A stretch of DNA of 64,000 nt from VRUE01 sp963844395 (GCA_963844395.1 CAWJNX010000001.1:876436-940435), one strand, 5' to 3'. Counted from the stretch's first letter, positions 16,461 to 25,363 are shown. A program made the numbers and translations. The notes: generated by a model not told the origin, from the letters alone.

Positions 16461-19400
16461 ATGAGCCGGCGGGGCGTACGATTGCCTTCCGTGACCAGTA
16501 TCGAGCGCATCGAGGCCGACGGCGAGCGCAAGCAGGTAACGGTGCTCTTCGCCGACGTCAAGGGCTCGATGGACCTGGCCGAGCAGCAGGATCCCGAGCA
16601 GTGGCGGCGGATCATGCAGGGCTTCTTCTCGATCCTCGCCGACGAGGTGAAGCGCTTCGAGGGTACGGTCGACAAGTTCACCGGCGACGGGATCATGGCC
16701 GTGTTCGGCGCCCCCGTCGCCCACGAGGACCACGCGCGCCGCGCCTGCTACGCGGCGCTGCGGATGCTCGACGACATCGCCGCGTACGCGGCGGATCTGC
16801 GCCGCAAGCACGGGCTGAATTTCTCCGCCCGGATCGGCCTCAACTCGGGCGAGGTTGTGGCAGGTGCGATCGGCGCCGAAGGCGAGGAGGAGGGCGAGTA
16901 CACGGCGATCGGCCATACCGTCGGCCTCGCGCAGCGGATGGAGGCGCTTGCCGAGCCGGGCAAGGCCTACCTGACCGAGGACGCCGCTGAGCTGGCACGC
17001 GGTTTCTTCGAGCTGGAGGACCTGGGCGAGTTCGAGATCAAGGGCGCCAGCCGCCCGGTCCGCGTCTTCGAGCTGGCCGGGGTCGGTTCGGCGCGCTCGC
17101 GGCTCGACCTCTCCCGCGATCGGGGCTTCACCCGCTTCGTCGGCCGCAACGAGGAGATGTCGGTCCTCGAAGGAGCCTTGGAGCGGGCCAAGGCGGGCGA
17201 GGGCGCCGCGGTCGGGATCGTCGCCGAGCCCGGGATCGGCAAGAGCCGGCTCTGCCATGAGCTCGCCGAGCGTGCCCGGGCAAGCGGCATCGAAGTATTC
17301 GAATGCCAGGCCCAGTCGCATGGGCGCGAGATCCCCTTCATGCCCGTGCTGCAGATGCTGCGCTCCTACTTCGGCGTCGCCGACGGCGACCCGGAGCGAA
17401 TCGTTCGCGAGAAGATCGCCGGGCGGGCGCTGCTGCTTGATCCCGCGCTCGCCGACGACCTGCCGCTGCTCTTCGACTTCCTCGGCGTGCCCGACCCCGA
17501 GCGACCCCTCCCCCAGCTCAGTGCCGAGGCCCGCCACCGGGCGCTGCGCGGGGTCGTCTGCAAGCTGATCAGAGCGCCGCAGCGCCGCGACCCGATCGTC
17601 ACCATCGTCGAGGACCTGCACTGGATCGACGAGGCGAGCGAGGTCCTGCTCGGAGAACTGCTCGGCTCGGTTGAGGGAACGCAGACGCTGGCGATCGTCA
17701 ACTTCCGTCCCGAATACGAAGCCCCCTGGACCGGCCCTGCCGACTACGACCAGATCTTGCTGCAGCCGCTCGGCCCGGCGAACACGCGGGAGCTGCTCCG
17801 CGACCTGGCCGGCGACGACCCTTCACTGGACGGCCTCGGCGAGCTGATCCACGAGCGCACCGATGGCAATCCGTTCTTCATCGAGGAGATCGTCCGCGCG
17901 CTTGCCGAGACCGGCCATCTCGAGGGAACGCGGGGCGCCTACCGGCTGGCCCGGCCGGTCGAGGACGTCGGCGTGCCGGCGACCGTGCAGACGGTGCTCG
18001 CGGCGCGAATCGACAGGCTCGAGCCCGAAGCCAAGCGACTGCTGCAGGCGGCTTCCGTAGCGGGCAAGGAGATCAGCGAGCGGACGCTGGTCCTCGTCGG
18101 CGGGCTCGTCGAGCGCGACGCTGGCGAGGAGGCACTGCGCGAGCTGATCGAGGCGGGCTTCCTCTACGAGCTGGAGCTCTATCCGGAGCGGATCCTTGCC
18201 TTCCGCCACCCGCTGACCCGCGAGGTCGCCTACGGCACTCAGCTCGCCGAGCAGCGCCAGGCGACCCATGCCGCGGTCGCGCGGGCGATGGTCGAGCTGA
18301 ACCCGGACCGCCACGAGGAGCTCGCGGCGCTGATCGCGAGTCACATGGAACAGGGCGGCGAGACGCTGGAAGCCGCGCGCTGGGCCGCGCGCGCCGCCCA
18401 CTGGGCGGGGCACAGCCGGCCGCACGACGCGCTGCGGCTGTGGCAGACGGTGACGAAGCTGGCGGGAGAGCTCGAGCAGAGCGAGGAGGCCGATGCGTTC
18501 GCCGTCTCCTCGCGCCTGCTGCAGCTCGATTACGCCTGGCGCCTCGGAATGGGGCGCGAGGAGAGCGCTCGGCTCGAGGCGGAGGCGGAGGCGATAGCAC
18601 GAAGGATCGTCGACCTACGCTCGCTGGCGCTGCTGCAGATGCTGCGCTCGGGGCGCCCCGGCCTCGAGCAGACGACGGCGGAGTGGATCGAGGGCGTCGC
18701 CGAGGCGAGGCAGCTCGCCGACGAGTCGGGCGACCACCATCTGCGCGTCGCGATCCGCGCCGCCGGGGCCTATGCCTACCTCTGCGCCGCCGACTTCGAG
18801 GGCCTCGACCGAGCCGCCGACGAGGTGCTCGAGCTGGCCGGAGACGACCAGGGATGCGGCGCCGGGATCATCATCGGCTCGCCGGTTGCCTGGGCGCTGG
18901 GGGCGAAGGCGATCGTCTGCCGCGAGCGCACCGCATTCGAGCAGGGCGAACGGCTGCTGGACAGGGGACTACAGATCGCCGAGGCGCAGGGCGACCCGGA
19001 GACCGCCAGCTGGAACCGCGGCACCAAGGCACAGCTGCTGGCGATGCGCGGCGATCCCGATGCCGGCGTCGCGGTGGGCCGCCGCAACTGCGAGCTGACC
19101 GAGCGGCTCGGCGACGTCTTCTCGCGCAGCCTGGCGCTGGGCAATCTGGGTTCGGCCCAGCTCGCGGCGGAGGACTACGCGGCGGCGCTGGACTCCTTCG
19201 AAGAAGCGGAGCGCCTCTATCGCGAGGCGAGGGAGGGCGGCGACGAGCTGGAGCCGTGGCGGGCGGGGGCGCGAGCCGAGGCGCTGACCGGACTCGGCCG
19301 GGCCGAGGAAGCGGTCGAGATCGCCGCCTGGGCGGCGGACGTCGCCCGCAAGCGCGAACTGCGCTGGTCGCTGCCGCTCGTCCTGCTGGCGCTGGGCCGC

Positions 19401-19538
19401 GCCCGTGCGGCCAGCGGCCGCGGCGACGCGCGTGAGGCGCTCGACGAAGCGGCGGCGGTCGCCACCGAGACCGGCTCGAAAGTCACGCTCGACGCGATCG
19501 AGGAAGAGCGCGAAGCATTGACCGCCAGCGCTCGCTGA
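16461..19538 (+). CDS. Adenylate/guanylate cyclase-AAA ATPase-TPR signalling protein
   Basis: The product of about 1025 residues joins a class III nucleotide cyclase domain (about 15-200) to a large AAA/STAND ATPase and a TPR-rich C-terminal half. The cyclase part shows VTVLFADVKGSMDLAEQ with a metal-binding Asp, KFTGDGIMAVFGAP with the second Asp, and SARIGLNSGEVVAGAIG. The ATPase part has a Walker A loop (GIVAEPGIGKSRLC) and a Walker B-like IVEDLHWIDEAS. The rest is alanine-rich helical repeats. Such proteins are thought to act as ATP-dependent signal switches; the ligand is unknown. A TTG at 16428 lies inside the operator palindrome, so the ATG at 16461 or the GTG at 16491 is the likely start. 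It ends one base before the convergent MerR stop. Confidence 0.85.
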   Translation: MSRRGVRLPSVTSIERIEADGERKQVTVLFADVKGSMDLAEQQDPEQWRRIMQGFFSILADEVKRFEGTVDKFTGDGIMAVFGAPVAHEDHARRACYAALRMLDDIAAYAADLRRKHGLNFSARIGLNSGEVVAGAIGAEGEEEGEYTAIGHTVGLAQRMEALAEPGKAYLTEDAAELARGFFELEDLGEFEIKGASRPVRVFELAGVGSARSRLDLSRDRGFTRFVGRNEEMSVLEGALERAKAGEGAAVGIVAEPGIGKSRLCHELAERARASGIEVFECQAQSHGREIPFMPVLQMLRSYFGVADGDPERIVREKIAGRALLLDPALADDLPLLFDFLGVPDPERPLPQLSAEARHRALRGVVCKLIRAPQRRDPIVTIVEDLHWIDEASEVLLGELLGSVEGTQTLAIVNFRPEYEAPWTGPADYDQILLQPLGPANTRELLRDLAGDDPSLDGLGELIHERTDGNPFFIEEIVRALAETGHLEGTRGAYRLARPVEDVGVPATVQTVLAARIDRLEPEAKRLLQAASVAGKEISERTLVLVGGLVERDAGEEALRELIEAGFLYELELYPERILAFRHPLTREVAYGTQLAEQRQATHAAVARAMVELNPDRHEELAALIASHMEQGGETLEAARWAARAAHWAGHSRPHDALRLWQTVTKLAGELEQSEEADAFAVSSRLLQLDYAWRLGMGREESARLEAEAEAIARRIVDLRSLALLQMLRSGRPGLEQTTAEWIEGVAEARQLADESGDHHLRVAIRAAGAYAYLCAADFEGLDRAADEVLELAGDDQGCGAGIIIGSPVAWALGAKAIVCRERTAFEQGERLLDRGLQIAEAQGDPETASWNRGTKAQLLAMRGDPDAGVAVGRRNCELTERLGDVFSRSLALGNLGSAQLAAEDYAAALDSFEEAERLYREAREGGDELEPWRAGARAEALTGLGRAEEAVEIAAWAADVARKRELRWSLPLVLLALGRARAASGRGDAREALDEAAAVATETGSKVTLDAIEEEREALTASAR

Positions 19539-20282
19539 CTACCCGCGGCTGGCGCGGTGTCGCTCGAGCTCGGCGACCATCAGCTTGGTGTGGAGGGCGG
19601 CGATCAGGTCCTGGAGGGGCTGGGAGCCGGCTTCGAGCATCTCGACTACGCGCTCGGGCGGGACCTCGCCGGCGAGGCGGTTCATCACCATCTCCACCTC
19701 CTGCTTGACCAACTCCTCCAGGGCGCTCTTGTAGCGGAGGGTGTCGTAGACGGTGAAGCCGATCTCCTCGTCGTAGCCGCCGGCGCGGAAGCGGCCGATC
19801 GCCTCGATGATCTTGATGTCGGAGGGGGAGTAGCCACGTGAGTTCGGGCTGAGGACCTCGAGCTCCTCGAGCCGGTCGAGCACCTCCTTCGGTATGCCGT
19901 AGCGCTCGCGCACCTCGGCGGCGCTGGTCCGGGTGCGCTCGCCGGCCAGGGCCCGGTCGAGGATGCGGTCCTCCAACTCGACCAGGGCGCGGGCGCGCTC
20001 GGGGTCTTCGTCGAGCACCGCCTTGATCGCCTTCAACGGCATGAAGCGCTCCTCCTGCAGCTGCTTGATCAGCTTGATCCGGTCGACGAATACCGGCGGG
20101 TAGTAGGCCATGTTGCGGCTCGTCTTGACCGGCTCGGGCAGCAGGCCCTCGCGCAGGTAGTGCTTGATGGTCGGCACCGGCACCCCGCTGGCCTCGGCCA
20201 GCTCCCCCATCCGCAGCAGCTTCTCGGGCCGATGGGCCGAAAACGACACCCCGACTGTCGTTTTCGGCCCGTCGGCGGTCAT
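19539..20282 (-). CDS. MerR family regulator with an inserted palindromic peptide near its start
   Basis: The 247-residue protein has a MerR winged-helix domain (LLRMGELAEASGVPVPTIKH, then YLREGLLPEPVKTSRNMAYY) and a helical C-terminal domain of about 150 residues with a second helix-turn-helix-like segment. Its ATG overlaps the stop of the CoA-transferase gene (ATGA), which fixes the start and implies coupling. Between that ATG and the normal MerR start are about 20 residues, DGPKTTVGVSFSAHRP, encoded by a palindrome that also occurs inside bioD. It probably regulates the acyl-CoA gene block; the signal is unknown. Confidence 0.85.
   Translation of the reverse strand: MTADGPKTTVGVSFSAHRPEKLLRMGELAEASGVPVPTIKHYLREGLLPEPVKTSRNMAYYPPVFVDRIKLIKQLQEERFMPLKAIKAVLDEDPERARALVELEDRILDRALAGERTRTSAAEVRERYGIPKEVLDRLEELEVLSPNSRGYSPSDIKIIEAIGRFRAGGYDEEIGFTVYDTLRYKSALEELVKQEVEMVMNRLAGEVPPERVVEMLEAGSQPLQDLIAALHTKLMVAELERHRASRG
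20228..20276 (-). repeat. In-frame palindromic element, copy in MerR gene
   Basis: Arms at 20228-20248 and 20256-20276 match over 21 bp with one mismatch; the inner 15 bp (GGGCCGAAAACGACA) are perfect, with a 7-base loop. On the minus strand it is read as DGPKTTVGVSFSAHRP. A related palindrome at 52583-52629, in the same reading frame, encodes DGPKTPAGAAFSAHRP within bioD. Confidence 0.85.
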
Positions 20283-21511
20283 GCGCGGAAGGTGGTCTCG
20301 GCCGCACTCGGGCCTGCGGCGGCACCGGAGTCGAGCATCGCGGCGATCTCCTCGTCGGAGTAGCCGGCCTCGCGCAGCGCCTCGCCGGTGTGCTCGCCGA
20401 AGGCCGGCGCCGGCCGAGTCGGGTCGCCCGGAGTGCGGCTCATCTTCACCGGCACGCCGAGCTGGCGCACCGTCCCGAGCTGCGGCTGCTGCATCTCGAT
20501 CACCATCTCGCGGGCGCGGACAAGCTCGGAGTCGAGCGCCTCGTTGACGTCGAGGACCGGCTCGATGCAGCAGTCGTGCTCGTCGTTGAAGGCCTTCCAT
20601 TCGTCGCGGCTGCGCGAGCGGAAGACCGCGGCGACCTCGCGCCAGGCGTCCGATCCCGGTGCCTCGAATTGCATCTCGATCAAGTCCGGCCGCTCGACCC
20701 CACCGCAGAAGGAGGCCCAGAACTTCGGCTCCAGCGCCCCGCAGGTGACCCAGCCGTCGGCGGCCTCGTAGGGCAGGTAGCAGAGCAGTCCGCCGGCGAG
20801 CTGCTGTTCGCCGCGGCGCGGCACCTCGCCGTCGCAGAAGTAGCGGCCGGCAACGAGCGCCAGCCAGGAGAGCGCCCCGTCGGCCATCGATACGTCCACC
20901 AGTTGTCCCTCGCCGCTGCGGCGACGCTCGTGCAGCGCCGCCATCACCCCGAGGGCCGCCATCATGGCGCCGCCGCCGATGTCAGCGATCTGGCCGCCGG
21001 ACTGGACCGGCGGCCCGTCCTTCTCCCCGGTCAGACCGAGCAACCCGACCAGGCCGAGGTAGTTCATGTCGTGTCCGGCGCGCTGGGTGTAAGGACCGTC
21101 CTGGCCGTAGCCGGTGATCGCGCAATAGACAATCGCGGAGTTGGCTTTGCGCATCCGCTCGTAGCCGACGCCAAGCCGGTCGAGCACACCGGGGCGGAAG
21201 CCGTCGAGGACGACGTCGTAGCGCTCGACCAGCCGCAGCAGGGCCTCGCGCCCGGCATCGGACTTGAGGTCGAGGCGGACCGAGCGCTTGCCGCGGTTGA
21301 GCGCCAGGTAGAGCGCCGAGCGCGTGCCCAGCTCCTGCTGCTCGTCGCCGCCGTAGTAAGGGGGCGCCCAGCGAATGTAGTCGCCCATGCCGGTGTCCTC
21401 GACCTTCAGTACCTCGGCGCCGAGGTCGGCGAGCAGCAGCGAGCAGAAGCCGCCGGGCAGCAGCCGGGTCAGGTCGAGGACGCGGACGTCGGCGAGGGGC
21501 AGGGCGGGCAT
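20279..21511 (-). CDS. CaiB/BaiF family CoA transferase or acyl-CoA racemase
   Basis: The 410-residue protein belongs to class III CoA transferases. The catalytic Asp is in the conserved QRAGHDMNYLGLVGLLGLTG segment; the same GHDxNY pattern is shared with alpha-methylacyl-CoA racemases, which is my preferred subfamily. Other marks are VLDLTRLLPGGFCSLLLADL at the start and LNRGKRSVRLDLKSDAGREAL. It would move CoA or invert the 2-methyl centre of branched acyl-CoAs before beta-oxidation. It has a good ribosome site (GGGGGTGA) and is coupled to the MerR gene downstream. Its 5' side borders a repeat region. Confidence 0.9.
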   Translation of the reverse strand: MPALPLADVRVLDLTRLLPGGFCSLLLADLGAEVLKVEDTGMGDYIRWAPPYYGGDEQQELGTRSALYLALNRGKRSVRLDLKSDAGREALLRLVERYDVVLDGFRPGVLDRLGVGYERMRKANSAIVYCAITGYGQDGPYTQRAGHDMNYLGLVGLLGLTGEKDGPPVQSGGQIADIGGGAMMAALGVMAALHERRRSGEGQLVDVSMADGALSWLALVAGRYFCDGEVPRRGEQQLAGGLLCYLPYEAADGWVTCGALEPKFWASFCGGVERPDLIEMQFEAPGSDAWREVAAVFRSRSRDEWKAFNDEHDCCIEPVLDVNEALDSELVRAREMVIEMQQPQLGTVRQLGVPVKMSRTPGDPTRPAPAFGEHTGEALREAGYSDEEIAAMLDSGAAAGPSAAETTFRA

Positions 21512-21526
21512 GCGGTCACCCCCTGT

Positions 21527-21640
21527 GCGAATTTAGTCGCGGGCCCTTCGGGCCTCGCTCCGGATGTTCGTGCCCGCCTATGGCGGGCAATAGACAGATT
21601 GCATTTCGCGGCCTTCGGCCACATTCGCCCAGGGGGCGAC
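21527..21640 (+). repeat. Structured intergenic repeat, partial copy A
   Basis: This stretch upstream of the CoA-transferase start is similar to the reverse strand of 21770-21890. Shared blocks include GAATTTxGTCGC, the hairpin GCCCTTCGGGC, GCCCGCC-TAT-GGCGGGC and AGATTGCAT. It lacks the outer 29-bp arms seen in copy B. Together with copy B it fills the 401-bp gap between the CoA-transferase and BKACE genes, which has no credible coding sequence. Confidence 0.7.
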
Positions 21641-21755
21641 CGCATGCCCGCCCTACACGCTCGAGAAGCTCATCTCCTCGGCAAGTCCCGAACTCAGACC
21701 GCAAAAGCTCGTCCTCCGTTGCCGCAGCTCGAACATCAGCCGGAGCGGCTTGAGA

Positions 21756-21901
21756 GGGAGGAGCCGGTGCCCGTCTGCGGGAATGTCGCGAAGCGGCGAT
21801 ATGCAATCTGATGTCTGCCCGCCATAGGCGGGCAGCGTGTTCCGGAGCCATGCCCGAAGGGCAGGCGACCAAATTCCCGCAGACGGGCACCGGCTCCTCC
21901 C
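21756..21901 (-). repeat. Repeat element bounded by 29-bp perfect inverted repeats, copy B
   Basis: A 146-bp unit has perfect 29-bp inverted ends (21756-21784 and 21873-21901), starting GGGAGGAGCCGGTGCCC. Inside are two more hairpins, TGCCCGCC-ATA-GGCGGGCA and TGCCC-GAA-GGGCA. It starts 12 bp after the stop of the BKACE gene. The layout resembles a miniature inverted-repeat element or a large folded 3' UTR; it has no coding capacity of its own. Confidence 0.75.
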
Positions 21902-21912
21902 CACACTGGCCG

Positions 21913-22809
21913 CTACGCGGGAGATCGCTCACGCTTCGGCACTCCCAGCAGCTCGCGGGCCTCGGCGACGGTCGCAGCACGGCGGCCGACGTCCTCGGCC
22001 ATCTGGCGTGCCTTGGCGATCAGGTCGCCGTTGGAGCGTGCCATCTCGCCGTTCGGCAGGTAGAGGTTGTCCTCGACTCCGGCGCGGACGTTACCCCCCA
22101 GCACCAGCGCCGCGCCGAGCAGTTTCCACTGGTCGCGCGAGATGCCGATCGTCTGCCACTGGTTGGGGCCTTCGGAGCCGCCCGGGATTTGGTCGGCCAT
22201 GAAGCCGACATTGCGCGGCGTCGGCCGGATTCCGCCGTTGACTCCCATGACCAGCGAGATCTGCAGGGGCTCGCGCTCCAGCAGGCCCATGTCGATCAGC
22301 GGATCGAGGTTGGCGACATGGCCGGCGTCGAAGCACTCGTGCTCGGGCTTGATCCCCAGCTCCCGCATCGCCGTCAGGAACTCGATGATGGTGTCGAAGC
22401 TGTTCTCGAAGACCGCCTTGAAGACGAAGTCCTTGCGCCGCGAGGAGTACTTGGCGTAGTTCATCGAGGACATGTTCAGGGCGGCCACGTCTGGCTTCAG
22501 CTCGCGCAGGTACTCGATCCGCTTCTCGATCGGGATGCCGATCGCCCCGGTCGAGTAGTTGACGATCACGTCGCCGACCTCGGCCAGGATCGCCTCGGTG
22601 ATCGCCCGGAAGTCCTCGACCTCGTAAGAGGGGGTGCCGTCCGGCTGCCGGGCGTGGATGTGGATCTGCGAGGCACCCTCGTTGACCGCCCGCCGCGCCT
22701 CGGCCGCGTACTCCTCCGGCGTATAAGGGATCGCCGGGCACTGGTCGCGGTTGGCGATCACGCCCGAGATCGAGCAAGAGATGACGACAGGATCGTTGAA
22801 TTGACTCAT
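21913..22809 (-). CDS. Beta-keto acid cleavage enzyme (BKACE, DUF849)
   Basis: The 298-residue protein belongs to the BKACE family, zinc enzymes that cleave a beta-keto acid with acetyl-CoA to give acetoacetate and a new acyl-CoA. The metal site is recognisable as the His-x-His in GASQIHIHARQPDG and a Glu in the conserved GGNVRAGVEDNLYL sequence near the end; GAIGIPIEKRIEYL and MGVNGGIRPTPRNVGFM are also typical. The substrate cannot be told from sequence. A ribosome site GGGGAGG lies 6 bp upstream, next to a long inverted repeat. The gene sits among acyl-CoA catabolic genes. Confidence 0.88.
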   Translation of the reverse strand: MSQFNDPVVISCSISGVIANRDQCPAIPYTPEEYAAEARRAVNEGASQIHIHARQPDGTPSYEVEDFRAITEAILAEVGDVIVNYSTGAIGIPIEKRIEYLRELKPDVAALNMSSMNYAKYSSRRKDFVFKAVFENSFDTIIEFLTAMRELGIKPEHECFDAGHVANLDPLIDMGLLEREPLQISLVMGVNGGIRPTPRNVGFMADQIPGGSEGPNQWQTIGISRDQWKLLGAALVLGGNVRAGVEDNLYLPNGEMARSNGDLIAKARQMAEDVGRRAATVAEARELLGVPKRERSPA

Positions 22810-22815
22810 CGCAAA

Positions 22816-22944
22816 CCTCCCCAGGACGTGAAAACCAAGCAGGTCGGGGGATGCAGGGAGGACGACGAGGGGAGCGCACTTAGGTGCGTGACCCGAGGAG
22901 GACGACCGAAGACCCCGAGATGCGCCGGTTTGCAGCGTCCTGGG
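22816..22944 (-). promoter_or_regulatory. Folded leader upstream of the BKACE gene
   Basis: The 136-bp gap between the carboxyltransferase stop and the BKACE start is bounded by an imperfect inverted repeat: CCCAGGACGTGAAAACC near 22820-22836 pairs with GGTTTGCAGCGTCCTGGG at 22927-22944. An inner hairpin GCGCAC-TTAG-GTGCGT lies between. One arm directly abuts the BKACE ribosome site, so the fold could act as a terminator for the upstream gene or limit translation of the downstream one. This is inference from sequence alone. Confidence 0.45.
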
Positions 22945-22945
22945 C

Positions 22946-24568
22946 TCATACCGGCATCACCCCGTGCCGTTTCTTCGGCTTCTCTACGTGCTTGTTGCGG
23001 GCCATGCGCAGCGCCTTGACGATCGTCGGGCGGGTCTCGCGCGGGTCGATGATGTCGTCGATCACCGCGTTGCCGGCGGCGATGTAGGGGTCGATCTGCT
23101 CGCGAACCGCGTTCAACATCGCCTCGCGGGTCGCCTCCGGGTCCTCGGAAGCCTCGATCGCCGAGCGGCCGATGATGTTGACCGCGCCCTCGGCGCCCAT
23201 CACCGAAATCTCCGCCCCCGGCCAGGCGACGATCAGATCGGGCTCGTAGGCCTTGCCGCACATCACGTAGTAGCCGGCGCCGTAGGCCTTGCGGACGATC
23301 ACCGTCACCTTCGGCACCGTGGCGCGGCTGACTGCGTAGAGCATCTTTGCCCCGTGGCGAATGATCCCGGCGTGCTCGACCTTCGCCCCGACCATGAAGC
23401 CGGGGACGTCCTGGAGGAAGACGAGCGGGATGTTGAAGGCGTCGCAGAGGTTGATGAAGCGCGCCGCCTTGTCGGCCGAGTCGTTGTCGAGGATGCCGGC
23501 CAGCTGCTTGGGCTGGTTGGCGACGATCCCCACGGGCTGACCGCCGAAGCGGGCGAAGCAGGTGATCAGGTTCTTGGCGAACTTCGGCTTCAGATCGAAC
23601 CACTCGCCGTCGTCGACGATCTCGCCGATCACGTCGTACATGTCGTATGGCTGGCGCGAGGACTCGGGGACGATCTCCAGCAGCTTCTCCGACATGCGGT
23701 CGTCGGGATCGGCGGTCTCGATAACGGCCGGCTTGTGCTCGCAGTTGGCCGGGAAGTAGGAGAGGTATTTCTTGACGGCCTCGATGCACTCCGGGTCGTC
23801 CTTGACCTCGAGGTCTCCCACCCCCGATTTGCGGCAGTGGACCTTGGCACCGCCGAGCTCCTCCATCGTGATGTCCTCGCCGGTCACAGCTTTGGTCAGG
23901 TGCGGGCCGGCCAGCGCCATCGCGCCCTGGCCGGAGACCATCGGCACGAAATCCGCCAGCGCCGGGATGTAGGCGGTGCCGGCCGCGCAGGGGCCCATCA
24001 TCGCGGCGACCATCGGGATCACGCCCGACATTTCGACCTCCTCGCGGAAGAGGAAGCCGGAGCCGGCGAAGAGTGAGCCCGATGCCTCCTGGATGCGGGC
24101 GCCGGCCGAGTCGAGCAGCCAGACGAACGGCATTCGCTTGGAGAGCGCCATCTCGCGCAGGCGGGTCACCTTCAGCTCGCCGGTCATCCCCATCGAGCCG
24201 GCCATCACGGTGAAGTCGTAGGCGGCGATGCAGGTGGGGCGACCATCGACGTCGCCCCAGCCGGTGATCACGCCGTCGGCCGCCGCCTCCACCCCGTCCA
24301 TCGCCCGCTGGGCGAAGTGGGGCCGGCCGTGGATTCCCATCTCGACGAAGGTCCCCTCGTTGACCAGCAGGTCGATCCGCTCGCGGGCGGTCAGCTTGCC
24401 GCGCCCGTGCTGCTTGGCGATCTTCTCCTCGCCGCCGCCGAGTTTCGCCTTCTCGCGCCGCTGGTGCAGCTGGTCAGTTAGCTCGTCCAGAGGCGCGGTG
24501 CCAGGAAGGAGGTTCTTCGCCTGCTCCTCGGCCTGCCGTTCCTGCTGGTGTTCCTCGGTGCTCGCCAT
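22946..24568 (-). CDS. Acyl-CoA carboxylase carboxyltransferase (beta) subunit
   Basis: The 540-residue protein is the biotin-dependent carboxyltransferase subunit of an acetyl/propionyl/methylcrotonyl-CoA type carboxylase. It shows the family start (LTARERIDLLVNEGTFVEMG), the first acyl-CoA site (DSAGARIQEASGSLF) and the second oxyanion region (DVPGFMVGAKVEHAGIIRHG, with KAYGAGYYVMCGKAYEPDL). Which acyl-CoA it uses is not clear. No alpha subunit gene is in the window, though a biotinyl carrier protein is encoded at 47142-47354. It lies 3 bp after the enoyl-CoA hydratase gene, so they form an operon. Confidence 0.92.
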   Translation of the reverse strand: MASTEEHQQERQAEEQAKNLLPGTAPLDELTDQLHQRREKAKLGGGEEKIAKQHGRGKLTARERIDLLVNEGTFVEMGIHGRPHFAQRAMDGVEAAADGVITGWGDVDGRPTCIAAYDFTVMAGSMGMTGELKVTRLREMALSKRMPFVWLLDSAGARIQEASGSLFAGSGFLFREEVEMSGVIPMVAAMMGPCAAGTAYIPALADFVPMVSGQGAMALAGPHLTKAVTGEDITMEELGGAKVHCRKSGVGDLEVKDDPECIEAVKKYLSYFPANCEHKPAVIETADPDDRMSEKLLEIVPESSRQPYDMYDVIGEIVDDGEWFDLKPKFAKNLITCFARFGGQPVGIVANQPKQLAGILDNDSADKAARFINLCDAFNIPLVFLQDVPGFMVGAKVEHAGIIRHGAKMLYAVSRATVPKVTVIVRKAYGAGYYVMCGKAYEPDLIVAWPGAEISVMGAEGAVNIIGRSAIEASEDPEATREAMLNAVREQIDPYIAAGNAVIDDIIDPRETRPTIVKALRMARNKHVEKPKKRHGVMPV

Positions 24569-24571
24569 TGC

Positions 24572-25363
24572 CTACCTTCCCTTCCACTGCGGCTCGCGCT
24601 TCTCGAAGAAGGCGCTGACGCCCTCGACTATGTCCTCGGTCGAGAAGGTGAGCGAGAGCTGCGAGCGCAGGTACTCGAGTGCGTCGTTGACCGCCATGTC
24701 CTGCTGGCGGTACATCGCGTCGTGGCCGAGCCGCATCAGTACCGGGCTCTTGGAGGCCAGCTTGCCGGCCCACTCGGCGACCGCGGCGTCGAACTCGGCG
24801 GCCGGGACGACCTTGTTGGCAAGCCCGTACTCGACCGCTTCCTCGGCACTCAGCCGCTCGCCTAGCAGCATCATCTCGTTGACCTTCTTGCGCGGGACGT
24901 TGCGGTAGATGATCGCCATGATCATGTAGGGGAAGGCGCCGACGTTGATCTCCGGCGTGCCGAAGGTGGCGCCCTCTTTCGCGATCAGCAGGTCGCAGGA
25001 GAGGGCAAGGCCCATTCCCCCCGCCAGCACGTGCCCGTTGGCTGCGCAGAGCGACGGCTTACCGAGCCGCGGCATCAGCCGGAAGAACTCCAGGAAGAGG
25101 TCGGTGGCGAAGTGTTTGGCGACAAGCGGCGCGTCGACTGCGAAGCCGCCGAGGTCGGCGCCCGCGCAGAACGCCTTGTCGCCGGCGCCGGTGAGGACGA
25201 CTGCGCGCGCCTCCTCGTCGTCACGCGCCGTCTTCATCGCATCGACCAGCTCGGTCAGCATCTGCCCCGAGAGCATGTTGCGCTTCTCCGGGTTGTTCAG
25301 GGTCACCGTGGCGACTCCATCGGCGACCTCGTACTTGACGACTTCGTAGCTGTCCGCGTTCAT
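24572..25363 (-). CDS. Enoyl-CoA hydratase/isomerase family protein
   Basis: The 263-residue protein is a crotonase-fold enzyme. It has the oxyanion-hole sequences FCAGADLGGFAVD and NGHVLAGGMGLALSCDLLIA and the catalytic-region EINVGAFPYM. In place of the standard hydratase glutamate pair the second position is less clear, so a hydratase, isomerase or decarboxylase role is possible. It is the first gene of the operon with the carboxyltransferase and is divergent from an acyl-CoA dehydrogenase across a 125-bp shared promoter region. Confidence 0.9.
   Translation of the reverse strand: MNADSYEVVKYEVADGVATVTLNNPEKRNMLSGQMLTELVDAMKTARDDEEARAVVLTGAGDKAFCAGADLGGFAVDAPLVAKHFATDLFLEFFRLMPRLGKPSLCAANGHVLAGGMGLALSCDLLIAKEGATFGTPEINVGAFPYMIMAIIYRNVPRKKVNEMMLLGERLSAEEAVEYGLANKVVPAAEFDAAVAEWAGKLASKSPVLMRLGHDAMYRQQDMAVNDALEYLRSQLSLTFSTEDIVEGVSAFFEKREPQWKGR

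Noticed and set aside
20390..21811. A 473-codon plus-strand open frame opposite the CoA-transferase gene
   Set aside because: It is an antisense shadow produced by high-GC codon bias; the minus-strand frame has clear family motifs, and the plus-strand product has none. Its tail only translates the intergenic repeats.
22806..23789. A long arginine-rich minus-strand frame within the carboxyltransferase gene
   Set aside because: It lies in a different frame of a clear carboxyltransferase gene and shows the Arg/Pro/Gly composition of a GC-rich shadow.
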